In this document: positions 18,068 through 27,500 of the stretch, piece after piece
Layout of the letters: every line of letters begins with the position of its first letter
Position numbering within the stretch: position 1 is the first letter of the stretch
Origin: Bacteroidales bacterium
GTDB taxonomy: Bacteria > Bacteroidota > Bacteroidia > Bacteroidales > F082
Direction of reading: 5' to 3'
Length of the DNA stretch: 64,000 bases
NCBI GenBank assembly: GCA_017553625.1
Contig: JAFZKP010000050.1
Coordinates: 1-64,000 of the forward strand
Notes under the pieces: generated by a model
What the model saw: only the letters and a program-made list of their open reading frames with translations
What the model was told of the DNA's origin: nothing
The model's database searches: none
Program-made: the position numbers and the translations under genes

Positions 18068-19647
18068 TGAACTTTTATCAAGATAATAAAAGCCTCGCTT
18101 TCTATCTGAACCATCCTAAGATGGCTGAGATTGTCCGTATGAAGGAAAACGACTTCGTGGATGCAGAGAACGACGAGCTGGCTCCTAAGAGTGTTGAAGA
18201 CGCTATCGACAACTACGACAAGGTCTTGGACATCGTCGGTGAGCTTTGCGGTGACGTTCTCGACCCAAATGCAGAGGCGGTTGATATTGAAGGTCCGAAA
18301 ATCGTTGACAACGCTATCGTCTACGCAAAAGGCACACAGCAGAACCACGAGGCTATGCGTGACGCAGGTCTTTACGGAATGGCATTGCCACGCAAATACA
18401 ACGGACTTAACTTCTCATACGTACCTTACGTGATGGCAGCTGAGATGGTTTCTCGCGCTGACGCTGGTTTCGCCAACATCTGGGGCTTGCAGGACTGCGC
18501 TGAGACAATCCTCAAATTTGCTGACGACGCTATCAAAGACGAATATTTGCCACGTATCTACAAAGGCGACACTTGCTCGATGGACCTCACTGAGCCTGAC
18601 GCAGGTTCAGATTTGCAGTCAGTGCAGTTGAAAGCCACTTTCGATGAGAAATCGAATTGCTGGAGACTTAATGGTGTGAAACGTTTCATCACCAATGGTG
18701 ACGCTGACATCAAGTTAGTGCTCGCACGTTCAGAAGAAGGCAGCACCGATGGTCGTGGTCTTTCACTTTTCGTCTACGACAGAAAAGAAAAAGCCGTAAC
18801 AGTGAGAAGAATTGAGAATAAGATGGGTATCCACGGCTCACCGACAGCAGAACTCGTGTTCAACAACGCACCTGCTAAACTCATCGGTGACCGTAAGATG
18901 GGTCTTATCAAGTACGTCATGTCGTTGATGAACGGCGCACGTTTGGGCGTTGGTGCTCAGTCTGTCGGTCTTGCTGAGGCAGCAGTCCGTGACGCTGAGG
19001 AATATGCCGACCAGCGTGAGCAGTTTGGCAAGAAAATCAAAGAGTTTGTCGCAGTTCAGGACATTCTCGATTTGATGCGTGCCAAGACTGACGCAGCCCG
19101 ATCATTGCTTTATGAGACAGCACGTTACGTCGAGACAAACAAGAAAGTTGCTGATATGTTGACACCTGTTTTGAAGATGTTTGCCAGCGAGTGGGCTAAC
19201 CAAATCGCATACGACGATATTCAGATTCACGGCGGTTCAGGCTTCATGAAGGAATACAAATGCGAGCGTCTCTATCGTGACGCACGTATTTTGACCATCT
19301 ACGAAGGTACATCACAGCTTCAGGTTGTTGCAGCAGCACGTTTCCTCGGGAACGGAGCTTATCTCAAATACATCGCTGACTTGGATAATTTTGAGTATGC
19401 AGAAGAATTGTTGCCGTTGCGTGACAAGCTTCGTGCCATGACAGAGAAATATAAAGAAGTTTTTGAGCTTTCAGGCAATAAAGAGACCCACCACAGACGT
19501 TTAGTTGAGGCGGTTGGTTTCATCATCATGGGTTACCTGATGCTTCAAGACACAACACGTTGCGCTGATTTCAGAAAATCATGCGAAAATATCATAAAAT
19601 TAGGTCAAGGAGAAATTGCAAAAACTTACGAATATGTTAAAGAATAG
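18067..19647 (+). CDS. Acyl-CoA dehydrogenase family protein
   Basis: FAD enzyme of 526 aa, longer than the roughly 380-residue short- and medium-chain dehydrogenases because of N- and C-terminal extensions. Domains in order: an N-terminal extension beginning FYQDNKSLAFYL, the alpha domain to about 165, the beta domain with MDLTEPDAGSD (about 172-182) and KRFITNGD, and the C-terminal helical domain with DQREQFGKKI. The catalytic base is Glu413 in IYEGTSQLQ. It oxidises an acyl thioester to the 2-enoyl form with EtfAB as acceptor, or reduces the enoyl form in reverse. Its gene overlaps etfA by one base and fabG by 14. Acyl-ACP as substrate is inference from context. Confidence 0.92.
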   Translation: MNFYQDNKSLAFYLNHPKMAEIVRMKENDFVDAENDELAPKSVEDAIDNYDKVLDIVGELCGDVLDPNAEAVDIEGPKIVDNAIVYAKGTQQNHEAMRDAGLYGMALPRKYNGLNFSYVPYVMAAEMVSRADAGFANIWGLQDCAETILKFADDAIKDEYLPRIYKGDTCSMDLTEPDAGSDLQSVQLKATFDEKSNCWRLNGVKRFITNGDADIKLVLARSEEGSTDGRGLSLFVYDRKEKAVTVRRIENKMGIHGSPTAELVFNNAPAKLIGDRKMGLIKYVMSLMNGARLGVGAQSVGLAEAAVRDAEEYADQREQFGKKIKEFVAVQDILDLMRAKTDAARSLLYETARYVETNKKVADMLTPVLKMFASEWANQIAYDDIQIHGGSGFMKEYKCERLYRDARILTIYEGTSQLQVVAAARFLGNGAYLKYIADLDNFEYAEELLPLRDKLRAMTEKYKEVFELSGNKETHHRRLVEAVGFIIMGYLMLQDTTRCADFRKSCENIIKLGQGEIAKTYEYVKE

Positions 19648-20371
19648 AACAGCTATCATAACCGGTGCCGCTCGTGGTATCGGCAAGGCCATCGCAAAGC
19701 GTTTCGCTATGGAGGGCTGCAATATCGCTATCACAGATATTAATGAAGACAACATCAATGCCACCGTCGCTGAACTCAGCGAGCTCGGCACGATAGTGAA
19801 AGGTTACGTTTCTAACGCAGCAGACTTCGCTGATGTTGAGAAGACCGTTAATCAGATTGTTGCAGATTTCGGTCGTGTTGACATCCTCGTCAACAACGCT
19901 GGTATCACCAAAGACGGCTTGATGCTCCGCATGACTGAGGCTCAGTGGGATGCAGTGCTTACAGTGAATCTGAAGTCGGCATTCAACTACATCCACGCAG
20001 CGTTGCCTACAATGGCACGTCAGAAGGGTGGAAGTATCATCAACATGGCAAGCGTCGTCGGCGTTAGCGGCAACGCAGGTCAGGCAAACTACTCAGCATC
20101 AAAGGCAGGTTTGATTGGTCTCGCCAAGTCAGTTGCCAAAGAGATGGGCAGCCGTGGCATCCGTGCAAACTGCATCGCTCCAGGTTTCATTGAGAGCGAC
20201 ATGACACGCGCACTTCCAGAAGAGGTTAGAAAAGACTGGGCAACCAAGATTCCGTTGAGAAGAGGCGGTACACCTGAAGATGTCGCCAACGTAGCGTTGT
20301 TCCTCGCATCAGACCTCGCAGGTTATGTCACAGGTCAGGTGATCAACTGCTGCGGCGGTATGCAATGTTAA
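19634..20371 (+). CDS. fabG: 3-oxoacyl-ACP reductase (FabG-type short-chain dehydrogenase)
   Basis: A 245-residue NAD(P)H-dependent reductase. The cofactor loop is TGAARGIGKAIA (about residues 9-20), NNAG follows, and the catalytic Ser, Tyr and Lys lie in MASVVGVSGNAGQANYSASK. It reduces 3-oxoacyl-ACP to the hydroxy form. The ATG at 19634 is preferred over a TTG at 19616; the gene overlaps the dehydrogenase by 14 bases. As last gene of the operon it completes a full condensing, ketoreducing and dehydrating set, with no FabI-type enoyl reductase present. Confidence 0.93.
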   Translation: MLKNRTAIITGAARGIGKAIAKRFAMEGCNIAITDINEDNINATVAELSELGTIVKGYVSNAADFADVEKTVNQIVADFGRVDILVNNAGITKDGLMLRMTEAQWDAVLTVNLKSAFNYIHAALPTMARQKGGSIINMASVVGVSGNAGQANYSASKAGLIGLAKSVAKEMGSRGIRANCIAPGFIESDMTRALPEEVRKDWATKIPLRRGGTPEDVANVALFLASDLAGYVTGQVINCCGGMQC

Positions 20372-20387
20372 TAATTGTTGAAAACGA

Positions 20388-20420
20388 GAGAGACGCAAAA
20401 TTTTGCGTCTCTCTTTTTTT
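20388..20420. terminator. Terminator of the fab-etf operon
   Basis: A perfect palindrome with arms GAGAGACGCAAAA (20388-20400) and TTTTGCGTCTCTC (20401-20413), followed by TTTTTTT. It belongs to the same GAGACG palindrome family as the elements at 1611 and 5160 and separates the operon from the convergent anmK. Confidence 0.85.
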
Positions 20421-21531
20421 ATCTGTTTGGATGGAAAATCCTGCCTGACGAAGAATCGGATTCAGCACCTGTCACGGAACGTAACACATTGATTTCATTG
20501 CGGCTGCGCAATAGTCCGAGGAACGCGAATACCAATGCCTCCTTGTAATCGATAATGTCGTCGGCAGGCACAACGACCTGATGTTTAGTGTGCGCCTGAA
20601 TCCGTTCAACGAGATATTTGTTTTTCGCGCCGCCGCCGGTGATTAACATCTGTAGAGACGTTTCCTGAAACGCCTTTACAATAGAATTACCAACCTGAAT
20701 TGCGATGTGTTCCACAAATGTCGCCATCATGTTGGAGATGTCATCGCGTTTTCCCAATAATGGTTTGATGTTATCCTCAAAGAATTCGCGTCCCAAAGAT
20801 TTTGGATATTTTTCGGCATAAAACGGATGCGAATTCAATATGTTTAATAATTGATTGTCAACGGTTCCGGAACGGGCGATTAATCCGTCGCGATCAAATT
20901 GCAATGGTAGAGACGCGATTAATCGCGTCTCTACATCGTGTGTCGGATGGAATTTCCCTGCGAGATAGTTTAGTGCCTGGTTTGCGATGCAGATATCGTA
21001 TGCGATTCGTTGACCGTCAACGTCGTATGAAACGTTAGCGATTCCGCCTATATTCAAGCAGATAGGGTAGTCGGAAAACAACAATTTGTCGCCAATTGGC
21101 ACCAATGGGGCACCTTGACCGCCTTTGAGAACGTCTTCGGTGCGGAAATCGTTTATTACAGTGACACCGCATTCATTGGCAAGTGCCTGACCGTCACCGA
21201 TTTGCAGCGTGTAATGTTCCTGTGGACGGTGAAAAATCGTGTGACCATGAGATGCGACGATTTCTGGGCAAAGATTGTATTTGTCGATAAAACGTTTTGT
21301 GACCTGACCGAGGAATAAACCATAATGATAATCAATTTCTTTCAATTGATTATCATTATAATAAAATGCATCGGACAATCGTTGTTTCCACGTTTCATCG
21401 TAATCGTAATTATCCTTGGCAACGATTTCGAAATGCCATTTGCCGTCGTGCCAGAAATCAACATCTACAAGGTCGATGCCATCGAGCGAACTGCCCGACA
21501 TGATTCCGATAATATTGTGTTTCTCAACCAT
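20419..21531 (-). CDS. anmK: Anhydro-N-acetylmuramic acid kinase
   Basis: ATP-dependent kinase (370 aa) that opens and phosphorylates 1,6-anhydro-MurNAc to MurNAc-6-phosphate during cell-wall recycling. Family motifs are GIMSGSSLDGIDL at the N-terminus, QIGDGQALA, GGQGAPLVPIGD, LNIGGIANV and PKSLGREFF, with ITGGGAKN in the C-terminal ATP domain. It is adjacent to murF with no gap, joining recycling to new synthesis. Two palindromic repeats are inserted in frame and encode DVETRLIASLPLQ and KAFQETSLQ; the reading frame remains open, so the enzyme may be active with these loops. Confidence 0.93.
   Translation of the reverse strand: MVEKHNIIGIMSGSSLDGIDLVDVDFWHDGKWHFEIVAKDNYDYDETWKQRLSDAFYYNDNQLKEIDYHYGLFLGQVTKRFIDKYNLCPEIVASHGHTIFHRPQEHYTLQIGDGQALANECGVTVINDFRTEDVLKGGQGAPLVPIGDKLLFSDYPICLNIGGIANVSYDVDGQRIAYDICIANQALNYLAGKFHPTHDVETRLIASLPLQFDRDGLIARSGTVDNQLLNILNSHPFYAEKYPKSLGREFFEDNIKPLLGKRDDISNMMATFVEHIAIQVGNSIVKAFQETSLQMLITGGGAKNKYLVERIQAHTKHQVVVPADDIIDYKEALVFAFLGLLRSRNEINVLRSVTGAESDSSSGRIFHPNR
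20651..20680. repeat. Dispersed palindrome inside anmK (encodes FQETSLQ)
   Basis: Arms GTAGAGACGTTTC (20652-20664) and GAAACGCCTTTAC (20667-20679) with two mismatches. Read on the minus strand it encodes KAFQETSLQ, the same peptide core as the copy in the helicase gene at 5939-5966. Confidence 0.8.
20907..20934. repeat. Second dispersed palindrome inside anmK
   Basis: A perfect 28-bp palindrome, each arm being GTAGAGACGCGATT or its complement. On the minus strand it encodes VETRLIASL in a loop before the conserved FDRDGLIARSG segment of AnmK. Confidence 0.85.
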
Positions 21532-22815
21532 TTACAAAGAATCGATGATTTTGTTGAGGTGGATGCTGTTTGAGCCTTTTACGAGTATGTCGAAGCCTGA
21601 AACAGGATGGTTTTTAATAAACTGCGCGAGCTCTTCAACATTATTGAAGGTTACAAACTCTGAGTTTCCAGAGCATTTTGAAAACTCAGGACCAACTAAA
21701 TACACGTTCTCAAATTTTAGTTCCTTCAAAAGCTCGATAATCATTTTATGCTCTTGCTGCGACTCTTCGCCGAGCTCGCGCATGTCGCCGATAATCAATA
21801 AGTTGTCGTCTTTGCAGATGTTTTTGAAGTTTTTTATTGCGTGGCTCATACTTGTCGGATTGGCGTTGTATGCATCCATCACAACACGGTTGTTTGGGGT
21901 CTCGATAATCTGAGAACGGTTGTTGGTGGGGCGGTAGTCTGATAATGCTTCTACAATATCGTTTTCATTGACCTTGAAATGCTTACCGATACATATCGCA
22001 GCCATCACATTTTCAAAGTTGTAGTCTCCAACCAATTGAGTGTCGATTTTATGTCCGTTCCATTCCACAGACAGATATGGATTTGATGAGAGTATTGTGC
22101 CTTTTGTTTCCGCTTCTTCAGTGTTTCCGTATGTCACCTTATTAATATTATGTGAAAGTTCCATCAGAAGAGCGTTGTCGCGGTTTACAAAAAGCAGACC
22201 GTCATGTGCCGAGATATATTGGTACATCTCGTTTTTTGTCTTGATGACACCTTCAAAGCCGCCGAAGCCTTCGAGATGTGCTCTTCCGATGTTGGTGATG
22301 ATACCATAATTTGGCTCTCCGATATTGGTCAGTTCATCAATATCTCCAGGGTGGCTTGCGCCCATTTCTACCACTGCCATTTCTGTATCTGGCTTGATTC
22401 TCAGCAATGTGAGCGGCACGCCAAGCTGGTTGTTGAAGTTGCCTTGTGTGTAAAGGATATTATATTTTTTTGACAAAACTGCTGAAACGAGTTCTTTTGT
22501 CGTCGTTTTGCCGTTGGTGCCAGTAATGCCAATTATCGGTAAGCCAACTTTTTCCCTATGGTGTTTTGCCAGTTCCTGCAGACATTTTAAACTGTCCTCC
22601 ACGAGAAATAATCTTTCATGTTTCGGAAGGTCTTTTCTGTCTGCAATAACACCGGCGGCGATGCCTTCTTCAGCTACTTTCAAGGCGAAGTCGTTGCCGT
22701 CGAAATGCTCGCCTTTCAGCGCCACAAATATGCAGCCTTTTGTGATATTACGGCTGTCTGTGGTGATGGTGTATGCTTCTTTATAAAGCCCGTAAATTCT
22801 CTTAATATCGTTCAT
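21532..22815 (-). CDS. murF: UDP-N-acetylmuramoyl-tripeptide--D-alanyl-D-alanine ligase
   Basis: Cytosolic Mur ligase (about 427 aa) that adds D-Ala-D-Ala to UDP-MurNAc-tripeptide. The P-loop is GITGTNGKTTTKE, followed by NNQLGVPLTLLRI, VVEMGASHPGDI and TNIGRAHLEGFG, all MurF motifs; MDAYNANPTSM marks the C-terminal domain. The ATG at 22815 (MNDIKRIYG) is preferred because the longer frame would start inside the gldJ terminator region. murF beside gldJ is a known arrangement in Bacteroidota. Confidence 0.95.
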   Translation of the reverse strand: MNDIKRIYGLYKEAYTITTDSRNITKGCIFVALKGEHFDGNDFALKVAEEGIAAGVIADRKDLPKHERLFLVEDSLKCLQELAKHHREKVGLPIIGITGTNGKTTTKELVSAVLSKKYNILYTQGNFNNQLGVPLTLLRIKPDTEMAVVEMGASHPGDIDELTNIGEPNYGIITNIGRAHLEGFGGFEGVIKTKNEMYQYISAHDGLLFVNRDNALLMELSHNINKVTYGNTEEAETKGTILSSNPYLSVEWNGHKIDTQLVGDYNFENVMAAICIGKHFKVNENDIVEALSDYRPTNNRSQIIETPNNRVVMDAYNANPTSMSHAIKNFKNICKDDNLLIIGDMRELGEESQQEHKMIIELLKELKFENVYLVGPEFSKCSGNSEFVTFNNVEELAQFIKNHPVSGFDILVKGSNSIHLNKIIDSL

Positions 22816-22830
22816 GTCACGTTTTTTTAC

Positions 22831-22856
22831 AAAAAAAGCCGTCAAATATGACGGCT
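22831..22856 (-). terminator. Intrinsic terminator after gldJ (minus strand)
   Basis: Stem AGCCGTCA/TGACGGCT (22837-22844 and 22849-22856) with a four-base loop, followed on the minus strand by a run of T (plus-strand A 22831-22837). It lies between gldJ and murF, so murF is at least partly expressed by read-through or from its own promoter. Confidence 0.8.
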
Positions 22857-22878
22857 AATTATAACATACCACAATTGA

Positions 22879-24327
22879 TTAATAATTCATAGGTGCTATC
22901 ATGTTCATCGCGCATCTGAAGCCAATAGTTGATGTTGACTTGCCTTCGTCCAAGAAACGACGTACTGATGGGCTGAGGTAGTAAGGACCATCTGCCCAAG
23001 AGCCACCTTTATAGACACGTGCGCGGTCGCTGATCAAGGTCACATCCGGGTCATACATTTTTTCTGTATAATTTGGTGTCATTTCACCACCTTCGAGAAT
23101 TGTACCGCCTGACTTGAAGTCACCGTCGTTGAAATTCTTCTGATACAATGCATCTTTACTGATGTCATTGATAGTGTCCAGATTATTGTTAGGAATTTTG
23201 TCTGCGTATGAAGGTGTTCCTGTGCCTATTCTGCCGTCATTACCTCTAACAGCGTTCATGTCGGCAAAATCCTGGAAAGAAAGCGGACGATAAACGTCGT
23301 ACACCCATTCTGAAACGTTACCTGCCATGTTGTAAAGACCGTAGTCGTTAGCTAAATAAGAGTCAATTGGTGCAGGGAATGCGAAACCGTCATTACGACT
23401 GCCTGCAATACCCATATAATCACCGGCGCCTCTCTTGAAGTTGGCAATAAACTGACCTCTGATTTCCTCATCTTCGGCGCGAAGTCCTAATGAGTTCCAT
23501 GGATATGTTCTGCGTTCCACGATGCTTCCTTCACGATTGTTTCCGATAAGACCTAACGCGGCATATTCCCATTCAGCTTCGGTGGGGAGACGGTATCTTG
23601 GCAGAAGCAGACCGTTTTCCATAGAAATGCGGTCAACGACTTCTTCATCACCGACGTCGGTGAAACCATTTTCATCTATCTGACCTTTATAGTTGCCTGC
23701 GAGATATGCATCTGTGCTGAAGTTGTTATCCATGTTCTGATCCGGGTCGTAATAAATTTTACCGGCTTCGATAAGACGAATTTCGTTGACACGGTCGGTA
23801 CGCCAGATGGCATAGTCTCTTGCTTTAACCCATGACACACCAACAACAGGATAATCACGGTAGGCAGGATGGCGGAAGTAAGCCTCAACCATCGGCTCGT
23901 TGTAAGCCATTGCATTACGCCATACAAGAGTGTCTGGCAGAGCGTTTTTCGCAATATCTGGAAGGTCTTTTCCATAAATAAGCTCAAGCCAATGCACATA
24001 TTCGAGGTAATCCAAATTGCTGATTTCACACTCATCCATGAAAAAAGAGGAAACTGTGATTTGTCTTGGTGTATTGTTCCACTCAAAATACACATTCTCC
24101 TGTGTCGCTCCCATGGTGAAAGAACCGCCTTCAATCGGAACCAAGCCGGGACCAATGTCTTGTGGCCAATCTTCTTTTACAGTGATGTAGCTTCTCTCAG
24201 GATCATTGAACGCCCATCCTGTAGTTCTTGATTGCCCCTGATTACCAGAGAACATCGAGCAGGATGTCATAGCAATTCCACAACAAAAAACAGCCAAAAA
24301 GTTGATTAAACTTGATTTTTTAAGCAT
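22879..24327 (-). CDS. gldJ: GldJ-like T9SS/gliding lipoprotein (SUMF1 fold)
   Basis: A 482-residue lipoprotein: signal peptide ending AMTSC (Cys23), then a formylglycine-generating-enzyme-like domain from about residue 60. GPGLVPIEGGSFTMGA, FMDECEISNLDYLEYV, LPTEAEWEYAA, NMAGNVSEWVYDVYRP and GGSWADGPYYLSPSVRRFLD show the fold. The family lacks enzyme activity and supports the type IX secretion core complex in the periplasm. GldK/PorK has the same fold; GldJ is preferred because of the murF neighbour and the divergent porU, the arrangement known in flavobacteria. Presence in an organism without evidence of gliding fits its role in secretion. Confidence 0.85.
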   Translation of the reverse strand: MLKKSSLINFLAVFCCGIAMTSCSMFSGNQGQSRTTGWAFNDPERSYITVKEDWPQDIGPGLVPIEGGSFTMGATQENVYFEWNNTPRQITVSSFFMDECEISNLDYLEYVHWLELIYGKDLPDIAKNALPDTLVWRNAMAYNEPMVEAYFRHPAYRDYPVVGVSWVKARDYAIWRTDRVNEIRLIEAGKIYYDPDQNMDNNFSTDAYLAGNYKGQIDENGFTDVGDEEVVDRISMENGLLLPRYRLPTEAEWEYAALGLIGNNREGSIVERRTYPWNSLGLRAEDEEIRGQFIANFKRGAGDYMGIAGSRNDGFAFPAPIDSYLANDYGLYNMAGNVSEWVYDVYRPLSFQDFADMNAVRGNDGRIGTGTPSYADKIPNNNLDTINDISKDALYQKNFNDGDFKSGGTILEGGEMTPNYTEKMYDPDVTLISDRARVYKGGSWADGPYYLSPSVRRFLDEGKSTSTIGFRCAMNMIAPMNY

Positions 24328-24516
24328 TTCCGTATTATTTTATTCTTTTCCTTTTTAACTCTAAATCATAAATATTATTGCATAATCGCATCAAAAAAAT
24401 GATTTTGAGAATGCATAATTTTTCAAACTGCAATAATACGAAATTTTTTTATTTGCCTGACGTTTTTTTGTAATTTTTTTAAAATTCTTTTTTGCAATAT
24501 TAATTCACCTTAAACG

Positions 24517-24545
24517 TTGTTATTTATAAATAATTTGTATCTTTG
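24517..24545 (+). promoter_or_regulatory. porU promoter (-33 TTG, -7 TATCTTTG)
   Basis: TTG at 24517-24519 and TATCTTTG at 24538-24545 are 18 bases apart, an excellent Bacteroidota promoter. The transcript would start near 24549, leaving a leader of only about 13 bases before the ATG at 24562. Confidence 0.75.
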
Positions 24546-24561
24546 CGAAAAGTTTGAAAAA

Positions 24562-27500
24562 ATGGAGTTTTTGGGGAATAAAAGAAGGGCTTTTTTGATG
24601 TTAGTGCTCATGTTTTTGGGTGCGGGAATCAAAGGTTTTGCAACTGATTCCGTGCTGAGTTCGGGCACATGGTATAAGTTGTCTGTTTCATCAACTGGAA
24701 TTTATAAGCTGACATATTCTGATTTGGAGTCGATGGGTGTTGATGTGAGAAACATCGACCCGGGCTGCATACGTATTTATCATAATGGTGGTGGGGTGTT
24801 GCCGAAGGTAAATAAGGCGCCCTATCCGGATGATTTGGCTGAGATTCCGATTTTTGTGTCGGGTGAAGACGACGGCGTTTTCAATCAGAACGATTACATC
24901 TTGTTTTATGCAAGAGGTCCGGTTGTTTGGAAATATTACACGAAACAGAATTATTACTCGCATGTCAAGAACCCTTACACCGATTACACTTGCGTTTTTC
25001 TGACGGTTGGTGACGGGCATGGGAAACGTTTGCAGACAGCAGATACACCGAGTGCCGGCGCATCAGTGCCAGTGACGGAATTTGTTGACTATCAAGTTAT
25101 TGACATTGATGAAGTTAACATCAATAATATGGGTTGCACGTGGTATTTCGATGCTTTTGACATTACAACGCAGAGAAACTATGACTTCTCTTTCCCGAAC
25201 ATGATTACAGAGAGAGATGTAAAGGTGAAGGCATCAATGGCATCGAGAAACGCGTCTTCGGCATCTTTTGTGGTGAGTTATAAAAATAAGGTGTTGTATT
25301 CCAAATCATACGGCCCGACATCAGCTACGATATATGCTAATGCTGACACTTCTTGTTTCGCGACCTTCAATGCCACTGCGTCGCCAGTGTCAGTGGACGT
25401 GAAATATGTCAGAAGCGCGACCTCGTCGGTGGGCTGGATGGATTTCATGTCGATGAATGCATGGCGTCGTCTTAAAATGTCGGGAAACGTGATGTTTTTC
25501 AGGAATCCTGAATGTAACGACGCGTCAAAAGTGTATGAGTATCAGTTGCAGAATGCTTCAAATGCGATTAGAGTTTGGGATGTGACAAATCCTATGGAGC
25601 CGAAACAGCTCAACACGTCTTTGTCATCGTCAACGCTATCATTCAAAGTCAATGGTGGTGAGATTAATGAATTTGTCGCATTCGATGGAAATGGTTATAA
25701 TAGTCCAACTTTTGTGGGAAAGGTTGCGAACCAGAATCTTCATGCCAAGAAAGATATTGATTATCTTATAATTACGAATCCAAAATTCCAATCGCACGCT
25801 GAACGATTAAAAGAAATACATTCGCATATTGATGATTTGGTTATCGACATCGTACAGCCTCAGTATATTTATAATGAGTTCTCCTGTGGCGCACTTGATA
25901 TCGCGGGAATCCGTAACTTTATAAAGATGCTGTATAAAAACAGCAGCGACGAGCATCGTTTGAAATATGTGCTTCTTTTCGGTGACGCTTCATACGACTA
26001 CAAAAATCCTGATGTGTGCCTGATTCCTTCATACGAGTCATTCAAATCGACGGTTATCACAACATCTTTTGTTACAGATGATTTCTTTGTCTGCCTCGAC
26101 GATGACGAAGGGGATTTGGAGAAGGATAATGTGGGTTCAATAATAGACCTCGCAATAGGCAGAATGCCGGTAAATACGACAGAAGAGGCGACCGATGTTC
26201 TCGATAAAATCGAGGCTTATATTGCAAAAGACAAAAAGGTTATGTCGAATTGGCGCAATGTTGTGACGCTTATGTGTGATGACGAGTCGACTGGTTTCAT
26301 CAATAATTGTGAGACAATAGCTGACTCCATTTCAAGATGGGGCGGTGACGTTATCGTTGACAAGCTTTATCTTGACGCGTATAATCAGGTGGCAACGGCG
26401 AGTGGACAGCGCTGCCCGGAGATAAACGAGGCTTTGACCAACAGGGTTGAAAGAGGAACTCTTGTCTTCGGCTACAACGGCCACGGTGGCGAAATCGGTC
26501 TCGGAGATGAGCGAATTCTCACAATCGACGACATAAACTCATGGCAAAACCTGCCGATGCTGCCTCTTTTCATGACAGCGACATGCGAGTTCAGCCGTTT
26601 TGACGACCACACAAGAACTTCTGCCGGCGAGATTATGTTCACAAGTAAGAGAGGCGGTGCAATTGCCATGATAACAACGGCAAGGACGACATCTAACAGC
26701 CTCGAGATTCTGAAAAGGACTTTCAGGAACATGTTTGTTATGAGAAATGGCGAGTATCCTACGATGGGTGATATTTTTTATAAGGCAAAGCAAGATAACA
26801 AGCCGGATACTAAAGTGTTTGTCCTTTTCGGCGACCCTGCCTTGCGCCTCGCATATCCTAAAAACAATGTCGTGCTGACAAAAATCAACGGGAATGCGGC
26901 ACTTGCCAATACGGACACTCTTAAAGCATTGAGTACCGTGGAGTTGCAAGGTGAGATAAGAGATAATTTTGGTGAGATTATGACTGATTTCAACGGGGAG
27001 GTGAGAGTGTCGGTTTATGACAAGGAGAACACTTATCGTACCAAAGGCGACAATGGTAGCCCGATAAGAGATTTCAAAGTCCGTAACAGCTTGTTGTTCA
27101 ACGGAAGAGCGGTGGTCGATTCGGGGAAATTCGAGATTAGATTTTTATTGCCGAAAGATATAAACTACAGCTATGGCAAGGGCTTGATAAGCTTTTACGC
27201 TACAAATTATGAAACTGACGCCAACGGCTCGTTCGATGATATTATTATCGGCGGCTACGATGAAACGGCACTGCCAGACGTGGATGGTCCTGTTGCAAGG
27301 GTTTTTATCGACGACACTTTGTTTGTGAGCGGCGGAATCACTAACGAGAACCCGGTGTTTTACGCTTTCATAAAGGATAAAAACGGCATAAACACCACTG
27401 GCGCGGGTATCGGTCATGACATTATTGCAACTATAACTGGAGCCACAAACAAAACCTACACGTTGAATTCATACTATGATACGCCTTTTGATGCAAATGA

